Part shown: piece after piece, positions 34,142-40,991 of the stretch
How positions within the stretch are numbered: the first letter of the stretch is position 1
Layout of the letters: each line of letters begins with the position of its first letter
Source of the DNA: Chloroflexi bacterium B3_Chlor
GTDB lineage: Bacteria; Chloroflexota; Anaerolineae; UBA7937; B3-Chlor
Assembly (NCBI GenBank): GCA_005223035.1
Contig: NJBK01000030.1
Location: 1-40,991, forward strand
Direction of reading: 5' to 3'
Length of the DNA: 40,991 bases
Notes under the pieces: model-generated
What the model saw: only the letters and a program-made list of their open reading frames with translations
The model's database searches: none
Told to the model about the DNA's origin: nothing
Translations under genes and position numbers: made by a program

Positions 34142-35065
34142 CTACTCACCCCTCGGCGCTGTGACGTACCTCGACGGTGCTGGGGGCACCGTGATCTCAA
34201 AACGAGCCACGAGGTACTGAAGGCTGACGGTTTCCGTGCGCACTTGCTCATAGTCGTCCCGGCCGCGCAGCACTAGGTCTATCGAAGCGCCGCTCTCACG
34301 GGCGAACTTCAGAACCAGGGCGTTCTGTTGCGTCAAGAGCAGCGTCAGCGTCTTGCTCCGGATGGGTTGTGCTTCCCTCGCCTCCTCCCCTTCCCCTTCC
34401 CCTTCCCCTTCTGGGACTGGGGTGGGAGTGGGGATGAGCCAGGGCCCCACGCGATAGACCTCGACGTCCTGCAAGAGCAGCTGAGCCAACAAGACACCGG
34501 TTAGCTCTGGGCACGGCGCGGGACACCCCTCGACCGCGGGAGCGAGCGGCTCAGGCAGCTCCTGCTCCGTGTCCACGAGTTGGTAGGAGATGAGAATATC
34601 CACGGAGTCGCCGTTCTGGATCGCTCCGGCGACCCCGCGCAGCTCTGTCGTCTCAAAGGCCATTGCCACCCTGCTCCGGCCTTCCCTATCGGGGGTGATG
34701 TTCAGGGAGGCGTTTTTCCCTTCCTGCACCACGGCCTGAGGGTCAACTATCCAGTCTGACATGATGAAGGAGCCACGCAGAATCGTCCTGGCGGCTCTCC
34801 GTCCAACCACCGCCTCAGGAGCCAGCAGGTGGTTGGTCAGTTTGGACTCCGCGATTTCTTGAGTTCCTACAGCCTCAGCAGGGATGTCGGTGTAGGCAGG
34901 GATATCCTGGAGTGCAATCACGACTGCGACCTTTGCTTCAGGCGTGGGGGTGGGAGAGGGCGGTTCTGGCCCTGGGCCCCTGACCAAGACTACATAGGCG
35001 ATAACGGCAGTGGTCAGGGCTAGCAGCACCCCCACTATGGTCAGTATCGTACTACCACGTCGCAT
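34142..35065 (-). CDS. cpaB: Tad pilus assembly protein CpaB/RcpC
   Basis: A 307-residue protein with one N-terminal membrane helix (about 8-28), a short Pro/Thr linker and an SAF domain with IPAYTDIPAEAV and VVGRRAARTILRGSFI, then a RcpC/CpaB beta domain with VDILISYQL and TLTLLLTQQNALVLKFARE. In diderms CpaB links the inner-membrane machine to the secretin; no secretin gene is in this window. Two low-complexity inserts (TPTP and a Glu-Gly repeat) lie inside the C-terminal half. It is the first gene after the tad promoter, with AGGAGG before the ATG. Confidence 0.9.
   Translation of the reverse strand: MRRGSTILTIVGVLLALTTAVIAYVVLVRGPGPEPPSPTPTPEAKVAVVIALQDIPAYTDIPAEAVGTQEIAESKLTNHLLAPEAVVGRRAARTILRGSFIMSDWIVDPQAVVQEGKNASLNITPDREGRSRVAMAFETTELRGVAGAIQNGDSVDILISYQLVDTEQELPEPLAPAVEGCPAPCPELTGVLLAQLLLQDVEVYRVGPWLIPTPTPVPEGEGEGEGEEAREAQPIRSKTLTLLLTQQNALVLKFARESGASIDLVLRGRDDYEQVRTETVSLQYLVARFEITVPPAPSRYVTAPRGE
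34387..34410 (-). repeat. Four perfect tandem CCCCTT units inside cpaB
   Basis: The 6-base unit is repeated four times without a mismatch and encodes alternating Glu and Gly in the CpaB linker. Because the unit length is a multiple of three, copy changes alter linker length but not the reading frame. Confidence 0.8.
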
Positions 35066-35130
35066 CTCTTCCTCCTAGGGCTTGACGACTAACCGTCCTG
35101 ATCCCCCCTCCGGGCGGTGAACTTTGTTAT

Positions 35131-35159
35131 ATTATACTGCCAAATCACGAACTAGGCAA
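35131..35159 (-). promoter_or_regulatory. Promoter of the cpaB-tadZABC operon
   Basis: On the minus strand TTGCCT (35154-35159), a 17-base spacer and TATAAT (35131-35136) make a near-consensus promoter in the 143-base gap between the tadG-like and cpaB genes. The leader of about 58 bases ends with AGGAGG before ATG 35065. Confidence 0.8.
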
Positions 35160-35208
35160 GACTCTCTCGACCGAAAAGGAAATACTCGCGGCGCGATCCG
35201 ATCCCGGG

Positions 35209-36990
35209 CTACTGGATCAGACGTACAAACATGTCGCCCACGATGCCTTCGTACTCAATGCGCCAACTGGAGGTGTCCAGGAAGCCGGTCTGATATTCTG
35301 CTATCAGGTACCCCCCGTAGAATTCGTCCGGCAAGGTGACACCGTCGTGGTCACGGCTACCTGGAGGCTGATATAGATAGTCATCGCTTGTACTCCAGGT
35401 CCCCTTGAGGGACAGCGTGCCCACGTGATGCCAGTCCGATACTCCCTCGAGGTAGTAGTCGATCTGCTGCCCCAGGGAGCCAGAGTCGTTGTTGAAGTGG
35501 AATAGGTTGATCGCAATCCCGGACGCCTCCGGCGGGACAAAGGCGAAAGTCATCGTGACCGGGCCGGTCACGTTGGTGTTGAGGGGCAAGTACCCGGAGC
35601 CAAAAGTCACGATTCCACCCGAGTCGTGGTAGTTGGGATTCCATAGAAGGTGAAGGTTGCGATCGTTTACGTTGGAGGGAATGGTTTCTGTGATGGGAGG
35701 CGGCGGGCCGGCCCAGAGGTCGAAGCCGTTCTCGCTTGAGCCGGTGACTCCGTCAACCTCCAGATAGAGACTGCGGGAGTCATCCTCATTTACCACGATA
35801 TTCGGGACATCGCAAGACCCGTCGTCGCAGTCGACGTCCACCGTCCAGGCCACGATCCACTCCATGTCTGTGCTGAGACCATCGTCCGCGAGGTCGTCCG
35901 CCTCCGTGGCCCAACCGACGTAAGTAGTACCGATCTGTTCTCTGATGATAGACTGGTCTGCGAGCTGCCTGTGATAATACAACCGATATTCCGTTTGCGT
36001 GTTGTGGTCTTCCGAGTAGGCAGGACCACAGCGGCCACCGCCGGTATCCGTGAAGCAGCGATTCTCATCTATGCGCATGAACCAGTAATCGTTTATGTCT
36101 TCGTCTTCGTCGCAGGTGTCTAGCAGACAGGCATCTCGCTGGTCGCCGCAATCTGTCCTGGTCTCGGTATCACCCTGCATCGTGCACGAGATTGTGACCG
36201 AGCCTTGAAGGGATTGATTGTACCCATCGGGATCAAGGAGTTCGATCTGGACCTCATTCGAGTCGTAGGCGGGGGGGATGTGGATACGGAAGGGGTAGCC
36301 CTGGCCGAATTCGTTGTACAGCTCAGCGTGATCGGGGTTGAAACCGCCAGGAGTCTCAGGACTCTTGGAACCGGCTGGACAGTCAGTAACGTTGCCCTGC
36401 ACATCTGTAGGAAGGTCGTCAGGACAGTCACCGTCGCAAGTCCAGCATTGGGGTGTGAAGGCGTCACCCCACTTGGGATTGGACCATCTGCCCCAGTTGG
36501 ACAGATTGACCGGCCCGACAATCCCTCTTCCGCCGGTCTGCGTGGTGTAGATGTCCACCATGACCCTGTATTCCGCCACCGCCACCTCGGTTACCTCCGC
36601 GTAGTCGAAGTTGATCAGCGGCAGGAAATTCAAGGGCACGCGATGAGTGGCGGTCACAGCCCACTGCATATATTCAGTACTTTGGATGCGGCCGTAGTCG
36701 AATAGCGGTACCGACTCGGTATCAGCCGTATCGAACCCATTGGCCAGCATGAACTGCTTGGTGCGTGCGACAGCAGCGTCCTCATTGGGCAGTTCCACAA
36801 CTCCAGCCAGAGCAGCGGCGTCCAGCGCGCGCTTGAGCCTGCTTTGCCCGGCATAGACAGTGGCTGCATCGAGAGCCAGCCCTGCGAATAGGATGAGCCC
36901 GATGACGGCAAAGGCTATGATCACGATAGCCTGGCCCTGCTCATCCTGCAAGAAGAGCTTCTCTCTCCATTGCTTAAGCCTATTCTTCAC
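35209..36990 (-). CDS. TadG-like pseudopilin protein with large C-terminal region
   Basis: A 593-residue protein opening with the TadG/Tad-domain signature: DEQGQAIVIIAFAVIGLILF, a pilin-like helix after a Gly-Gln pair, then a Tad domain with LKRALDAAALAGVVELP. The large remainder is extracellular, with a Cys-rich, acidic middle (paired Cys residues and Asp-rich loops) and a beta-rich C-terminal half. TadG proteins are usually anchored in the inner membrane and mature with the pilus. Start is GTG 36990. The extracellular part matches nothing I can name; it may mediate adhesion. It is separated from the pilus genes by a promoter. Confidence 0.75.
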   Translation of the reverse strand: MKNRLKQWREKLFLQDEQGQAIVIIAFAVIGLILFAGLALDAATVYAGQSRLKRALDAAALAGVVELPNEDAAVARTKQFMLANGFDTADTESVPLFDYGRIQSTEYMQWAVTATHRVPLNFLPLINFDYAEVTEVAVAEYRVMVDIYTTQTGGRGIVGPVNLSNWGRWSNPKWGDAFTPQCWTCDGDCPDDLPTDVQGNVTDCPAGSKSPETPGGFNPDHAELYNEFGQGYPFRIHIPPAYDSNEVQIELLDPDGYNQSLQGSVTISCTMQGDTETRTDCGDQRDACLLDTCDEDEDINDYWFMRIDENRCFTDTGGGRCGPAYSEDHNTQTEYRLYYHRQLADQSIIREQIGTTYVGWATEADDLADDGLSTDMEWIVAWTVDVDCDDGSCDVPNIVVNEDDSRSLYLEVDGVTGSSENGFDLWAGPPPPITETIPSNVNDRNLHLLWNPNYHDSGGIVTFGSGYLPLNTNVTGPVTMTFAFVPPEASGIAINLFHFNNDSGSLGQQIDYYLEGVSDWHHVGTLSLKGTWSTSDDYLYQPPGSRDHDGVTLPDEFYGGYLIAEYQTGFLDTSSWRIEYEGIVGDMFVRLIQ

Positions 36991-37053
36991 CTCTACCCCC
37001 CGCTGAGCCGTGCTCTGGCTCTTGCAGCCTCCACCAAGGCAAGGCTGCGTGCA

Positions 37054-38094
37054 CTATTCGATGCAGCCCGTCGAATCCATGCCGATGAACTCGATGGAGA
37101 TGCTGTTCCGGGAGGGCAAGTGGTAGTCCGTTAGCTTCACTATCGCGAAGTTGTCTGCATGGTACTTGCCCTTGACGCCTCCTTCCTCAGCGTGCTCATC
37201 GAAGACGACGACGCGGATCCACCCCTTGTTGATCAAAGCGTCGAGGGCCTGCTCCGTACCCGAGCTGGGGCTCAGCCCCGAATTGGCCCAGATCCAGTCT
37301 CCCACGCTGAGGTGCGTGTCATCGGGGTCATTAGCGTTCTGGAACTCATCGGTGGTCGGTCGAGTCAACGCGTCCTCCAGGGCCACCGCACTACCACCGC
37401 TTGTGTCATTCGGCCAGCGAAGCCATCCGAAATTCCCATCGCCGGTCCCGTTTAGGATGTCATTTATTGGGTAGTTTTTAGGCTTGCCGGCCAGGAGAGA
37501 TCTGTGTATCGCTATGGGGTACGCGTTGCAGACGCCAGATAGGGGTCGAGGGGTCTCCACGCGCATCAGCGTCAGACTTCTCATCGGCACTGCTTCGCTC
37601 AACTGCTTCACGAGCGGCAGTCGCAGAAGAGAGGAGGAACGGTAGTAGAGATCCACTGCGACCACCTTCAGGTCGCAGTTCACGATGCCCTGGGGCTCCA
37701 GCCGAGATAGTATCTCGGGCCCAGAAACACAGCTGGTGTCTAGATCGAGGTTGTTCCATACCTGTCCGCAGCTGAAGGTGTCTGTGATAACACTGCAGTT
37801 CGGTGCCGTGCCCGTGAGTTCTGCCCGCACCACGTACAGGTCTGAATTGGACTCGCTGTATTGAATCAGGTAGGAAGCAGCCCCCTCGACGATGGAGCTG
37901 ACGGCTGTGTCCGAGCCGCCGAGGGAGCCGAAGCGTGCTCCTTCTCGCGCCGCGTTGATGGTTTGATTGTAGGCGTTCAGGGCGAAGCCCAGCTCCACGA
38001 TCGCTACCACCAGCATGAGCAACATCGGCAAAGCGAAGGCAACCTCGATCATACTTTGCCCCTCTTGCTGACGTCTCAGGATTCTGTCTATCAC
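37054..38094 (-). CDS. TadE-like pseudopilin protein with extra C-terminal domain
   Basis: A 346-residue protein with the TadE signature QQEGQSMIEVAFALPMLLML and the usual helix, followed by NAAREGARFGSLGG and a short beta domain. TadE proteins are normally about 150-200 residues. Here about 150 extra residues follow, from about residue 200, starting near GVCNAYPIAIHRSLLAGK and including a GDWIWAN stretch; this looks like a separate domain I cannot name. Start is GTG 38094, set by GGGAGG 6 bases upstream. It lies 51 bases after the PepSY-like gene. Confidence 0.75.
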   Translation of the reverse strand: MIDRILRRQQEGQSMIEVAFALPMLLMLVVAIVELGFALNAYNQTINAAREGARFGSLGGSDTAVSSIVEGAASYLIQYSESNSDLYVVRAELTGTAPNCSVITDTFSCGQVWNNLDLDTSCVSGPEILSRLEPQGIVNCDLKVVAVDLYYRSSSLLRLPLVKQLSEAVPMRSLTLMRVETPRPLSGVCNAYPIAIHRSLLAGKPKNYPINDILNGTGDGNFGWLRWPNDTSGGSAVALEDALTRPTTDEFQNANDPDDTHLSVGDWIWANSGLSPSSGTEQALDALINKGWIRVVVFDEHAEEGGVKGKYHADNFAIVKLTDYHLPSRNSISIEFIGMDSTGCIE

Positions 38095-38145
38095 CTCGCA
38101 CCTCCCTCGAATGACGTATGAGACATGTCGGCTTCTATCACTACG

Positions 38146-38739
38146 CTATGGAGCCTCAGCTTTCACCTCGCCGTTACCGGGATCCACCTGAACTGTCAGG
38201 GTGCTCCTGTCTGTGCCTGAGATACCGAAGGCGAGCCAGACCAATGGTTCATCGCCCTCCCCGGGGCCGAGACGGAGGCTCACGGTAGCGCCCGGGTTCT
38301 GGTTCAGGAAATCCCGGCCGCCGTGATCGAGAAACAGAGTGAGAACCTCTGCACTGTCCACCTCCCACAGTCCAGCATCAACCACTCTGGTCTGGGGAGT
38401 GACGTCAATACTCTCCACTCCTTGGGCACCCGCCGGGGTCACTGCAAAGATCCTTATGCTCCGCGTTTGGGGCGAGAAGAAGGTGAAACCCCAACTCACC
38501 TCTTCCTCCAAGAGTTCTTCCGCCTTCAGGTCCCTCCAACTGGCATTGGCACTGACCAACTGGGCATCCCCTTGCCAGGCCTGAGCGGCCTTGAGAGCAC
38601 CAGGATATGCTTCCTTGGCAGTGAAGCCTGGCTTGGCGGAGGTGCCGGTCCTGAGCACCCCCGTTACCACGACGAGGAGGGCGCCATAGACGACTACCAC
38701 CAGCAACCCAAGGGCGATAATCAAGTACCTTAATTTCAA
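38146..38739 (-). CDS. Membrane-anchored protein with PepSY-like fold
   Basis: About 197 residues with one N-terminal membrane helix (LRYLIIALGLLVVVVYGALL) and an outer domain. AYPGALKAAQAWQGDAQLVS followed by WGFTFFSPQTRSIRIFAV and a closing VDPGNGEV resembles the helix-beta-sheet pattern of PepSY repeats, here by eye only. I chose TTG 38739, 7 bases after the upstream stop with GAGG close before it; a longer TTG start at 38769 would overlap the upstream gene by 23 bases. Function is unknown; its place suggests it acts with the secreted and pilus-like proteins around it. Confidence 0.6.
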   Translation of the reverse strand: MKLRYLIIALGLLVVVVYGALLVVVTGVLRTGTSAKPGFTAKEAYPGALKAAQAWQGDAQLVSANASWRDLKAEELLEEEVSWGFTFFSPQTRSIRIFAVTPAGAQGVESIDVTPQTRVVDAGLWEVDSAEVLTLFLDHGGRDFLNQNPGATVSLRLGPGEGDEPLVWLAFGISGTDRSTLTVQVDPGNGEVKAEAP

Positions 38740-38746
38740 ATCATCC

Positions 38747-40012
38747 TCACGAGTAGTCCTTGAGCGCAAGCGGAAAAAGTTTCATATATGGAAGGCTGTG
38801 GGAATAGTAGATGTCGTGGTCATAGCCGGTCCCCTTTTGCTGCCACGCGACGTGGGCGAGGGTTCCGTATGTGGCGATGGTAGGGAAGCCGTCCGGCCAC
38901 TCATCGTCACGGGAGATGGCGATTGGCTGCGACCATGACGCGCCTTGATCTTCGGATACCGCATAGTAGATGCGGTCCCAAGTGTCCGTGCCGGTCACGC
39001 CGTTCCATACCACGTGCACTCTGTCCTGGTCATCCAAGGCTACGGACGGGCCGGCGTAGGTCGGTAGCTCCCGCGAGACGCGAACCGTGCTGTTGGGCAA
39101 GACGCTAGGTGACATAGTGTCAGTATTGCTGATGGGGAATTTTGCATAGTAGACGTCATAGGTATAGTCCTGGTCGGCCACGTCGACGCCGAAGGCTATG
39201 TGCACCAGGCCGTCGCCGAGGACGATGTCAGGGGTGCTCGCATCTAGGCTGAGATCAGCTGATACGGTGATGGGCGAGAACCAGGTAGTTTGGACTGCGT
39301 CAACGGTGGCGGAGATATACATGACCTCATTGGGTGACGTGTTCTCGTGCCAGACCAGATGCAGGTTCCCGTTCGTGTCCGCGGCCATTCTCCCGTATAG
39401 AGAGCTGGAAGATGTGTCAGCGATCACTGTGGGGGTAAGCCATTCGTTACCATTCACAAGCTTTCGACTGTAGTAGAGGTCATAATGCGGCTGCAGCTTG
39501 TTGGACCAGACGACATGAACGTAGTTGCCAGCCTCTGCGATTGAAGGCTTCTTGAGGTCACTGTCGGTCACCACTACGGTCCCCTCGACGCCCCATGCCC
39601 CGGCAGTCCTCCGAGCGTACAGCAACGTATAACTGACGGGATACGCTGTGCGCTCCCACCAACAGGCGTGCAAAGTGTCGCCACTCCCGACGGCCAACGC
39701 CCCCTGGGAAGAGTCGGAAGTTGTGGGAACGGGCTCGACATCGGACCAACTGCTGCCCTGATTCTCGGATTCAACGTAACACGGCTCAAATTGTCCCGGA
39801 GTATCGTCCATCCAGATCAGATGAAGGTACCCACCATCGTCCACCGCTATGTCAGGCCCTCTAGATTCCTTGTTATCGCTCTGGGAGACCTCCTGTGGGG
39901 TCCACCAGACACCAACCCTGGACAGACTGCTGGCCTGCGCCAGAAGGGTCGCGCCGAGCATGACGACGCAGGTGCCTAGGATTGCGAAGCTCAAGCAGAA
40001 GAAGCGGCGCAA
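38747..40012 (-). CDS. Secreted beta-propeller protein, sialidase-like repeats
   Basis: A 421-residue exported protein with a signal peptide (MRRFFCL to about LAQASS). At least six repeats have the form [DG]-x-HLxW or HVVW at the end of a beta strand. Two Asp-boxes are visible: SENQGSSWS and SEDQGASWS (S-x-D/N-x-G-x-x-W), the mark of sialidase-type propellers. The catalytic Arg triad and Tyr/Glu of real sialidases are not evident, so it is probably a binding propeller. It ends MKLFPLALKDYS, a hydrophobic-basic tail. Start is TTG 40012 with AGGAG upstream. Confidence 0.75.
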   Translation of the reverse strand: MRRFFCLSFAILGTCVVMLGATLLAQASSLSRVGVWWTPQEVSQSDNKESRGPDIAVDDGGYLHLIWMDDTPGQFEPCYVESENQGSSWSDVEPVPTTSDSSQGALAVGSGDTLHACWWERTAYPVSYTLLYARRTAGAWGVEGTVVVTDSDLKKPSIAEAGNYVHVVWSNKLQPHYDLYYSRKLVNGNEWLTPTVIADTSSSSLYGRMAADTNGNLHLVWHENTSPNEVMYISATVDAVQTTWFSPITVSADLSLDASTPDIVLGDGLVHIAFGVDVADQDYTYDVYYAKFPISNTDTMSPSVLPNSTVRVSRELPTYAGPSVALDDQDRVHVVWNGVTGTDTWDRIYYAVSEDQGASWSQPIAISRDDEWPDGFPTIATYGTLAHVAWQQKGTGYDHDIYYSHSLPYMKLFPLALKDYS

Positions 40013-40036
40013 TGATACTCTCCTCAGGAAGCTTCT

Positions 40037-40991
40037 CTATAACTCGTACATGGTGATGTCAATGTTGCTGGTTTCCTGACCGGCCAACACCCCAATGCCG
40101 ATCTCACTCCCCCGATACAGAGTGCCGTCGGAAGCCTCCAGGGTGCCGATCGCCGTATAGCCGCTTCCTTCTGCGACGCAGTCGAAACGGTATCGCCCCT
40201 CAGCACCGGTCTGAGTCGTCTCAATCCAGGTAGTGCCAAAGTACAGGGACACATCAACTCGCTCTGTGGGCACCACACGCTGGCCGCCAATCCAGGCCCA
40301 CGCAGTGCCGCTGATAGAGCCGCAGGTGGGGTCTGGCGTGGCCGTGTAGGTGGGAGTCGGTATTGGCCCAGCATAGTAGATCGTCACCGTCAGCGGCTCG
40401 CTCACGTTGTTGTTCTCGTTCGATTCCTGAACGAACTGGAAGCTGTCGGCTTGCGTGTAGAGATAGTGTATGCCGCTGGCGGTAAAGCTATGGGTGAAAG
40501 TGATGGTGGTGCCGGTGTTGGGGCCCAACCCGCCTAGCCCTTGCCAGGCCACACCCGCCTCATTGGGCAGCGGAGCCTCGGCAGTGTCGGTGTAAACGTA
40601 GAGATCGGTCCAGAAGAACTCGTTGCACGGACCAGTAGAATCGTTGAAAACGTCGGTGGTGATAGCCACCGGGGTCCAGGCGGGCGCTGCCCACTCAGGC
40701 GTAGGTAGGGGGGGCACGGTCTGGTTATCAGGGACCGTCTGGTGTCCAGGGTCCATCCCCGGCGCGCCCCATATTGTCAGGTCCGGAGGCGCCACAGGGG
40801 TGAAGGTGGGCGTTGGCGTGTTTGTGGGGGTGAACGTAGGGGTCTGTACGGGCGTTGGCGTAGGAGGATACGCGCTGAACAGCACCTCGATGCCGCTGAT
40901 AATGCCTTCGTCGACGGTTGGTCCCAGGTCGATGTTCAGTTGTCCGTCCGTCACGTTCACGGTGAAGGGTGTCGGTTGATACGCGTTGCAC
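40037..40991 (-). CDS. Surface protein with malectin-like, CARDB and carboxypeptidase-regulatory-like domains (partial)
   Basis: The gene enters from the right edge, so the N-terminus is missing; 317 codons plus a stop are seen, with the first complete codon at 40990. The first part ends a malectin-like domain (FTVNVTDGQLNIDLG, then GIISGIEVLFS). A Pro/Thr linker follows, then a CARDB domain with the hallmark ESNENNNVSEPLTV. A final domain reads GSISGTAWAWIGGQ and TGAEGRYRFDCV, like the carboxypeptidase-regulatory or Cna-B type of beta sandwich. It is probably exported and carbohydrate-binding. It lies 24 bases before the propeller gene and so likely leads that operon. Confidence 0.75.
   Translation of the reverse strand, partial: CNAYQPTPFTVNVTDGQLNIDLGPTVDEGIISGIEVLFSAYPPTPTPVQTPTFTPTNTPTPTFTPVAPPDLTIWGAPGMDPGHQTVPDNQTVPPLPTPEWAAPAWTPVAITTDVFNDSTGPCNEFFWTDLYVYTDTAEAPLPNEAGVAWQGLGGLGPNTGTTITFTHSFTASGIHYLYTQADSFQFVQESNENNNVSEPLTVTIYYAGPIPTPTYTATPDPTCGSISGTAWAWIGGQRVVPTERVDVSLYFGTTWIETTQTGAEGRYRFDCVAEGSGYTAIGTLEASDGTLYRGSEIGIGVLAGQETSNIDITMYEL

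Noticed and set aside
1-40991. CRISPR arrays, insertion sequences and prophage
   Set aside because: I saw no regularly spaced direct repeats, no transposase or integrase gene and no terminal inverted repeats in the gaps.

Overview
This window reads as bacterial chromosome, most likely from an anaerobic, monoderm member of the Chloroflexota (Anaerolineae-like). That is an inference. It rests on secreted proteins with Pro/Thr-rich linkers, a Tad pilus locus with no outer-membrane secretin gene in view, a GT39 enzyme with an extra soluble domain, an adenosine-specific kinase, a geranylgeranyl-reductase-family flavoprotein and the tail of a tungsten aldehyde oxidoreductase. No phage, insertion sequence or CRISPR array is visible. 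GTG and TTG starts are common.

Layout. (1) 1-1170: the 3' end of an aldehyde:ferredoxin oxidoreductase gene converges on a MoaD-type sulfur carrier gene; a tRNA-Leu(GAG) with a perfect consensus promoter follows. (2) 1176-7450, minus strand: fabF, a membrane-anchored Ig-like protein, pth and mfd. (3) 7757-11694, plus strand: a GT39 glycosyltransferase, then an ECF sigma factor, a DegV lipid-binding protein and a small single-span membrane protein that may be its anti-sigma factor. (4) 12034-16212, minus strand: a pgpH-ybeY-dgkA-flavoprotein operon (c-di-AMP turnover, rRNA maturation, lipid recycling, isoprenoid reduction). (5) 16325-22618, minus strand: a beta-oxidation operon (thiolase, small protein, 3-hydroxyacyl-CoA dehydrogenase, enoyl-CoA hydratase, acyl-CoA dehydrogenase) followed by a HIT protein, an adenosine-specific kinase and a YqeY protein. 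(6) 22665-27504, plus strand: mutL, a lipoprotein and two GT2 glycosyltransferases. (7) 27509-29332, minus strand: comF, long hpf and a low-molecular-weight phosphatase. (8) 29405-40991, minus strand: a Tad/Flp pilus locus (cpaB-tadZ-tadA-tadB-tadC) behind its own promoter, preceded by genes for TadG-like and TadE-like proteins with large extra domains, a PepSY-like protein, a beta-propeller secreted protein and a malectin/CARDB surface protein cut by the window edge.

Two units look least described: the sigma-DegV-membrane protein operon, which could tie fatty-acid binding to transcription, and the secretin-less Tad locus with its secreted partner proteins. A third oddity is a YbeY in which the usual third metal-binding His is Asp. 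All functions are read from sequence motifs; no database search was possible.
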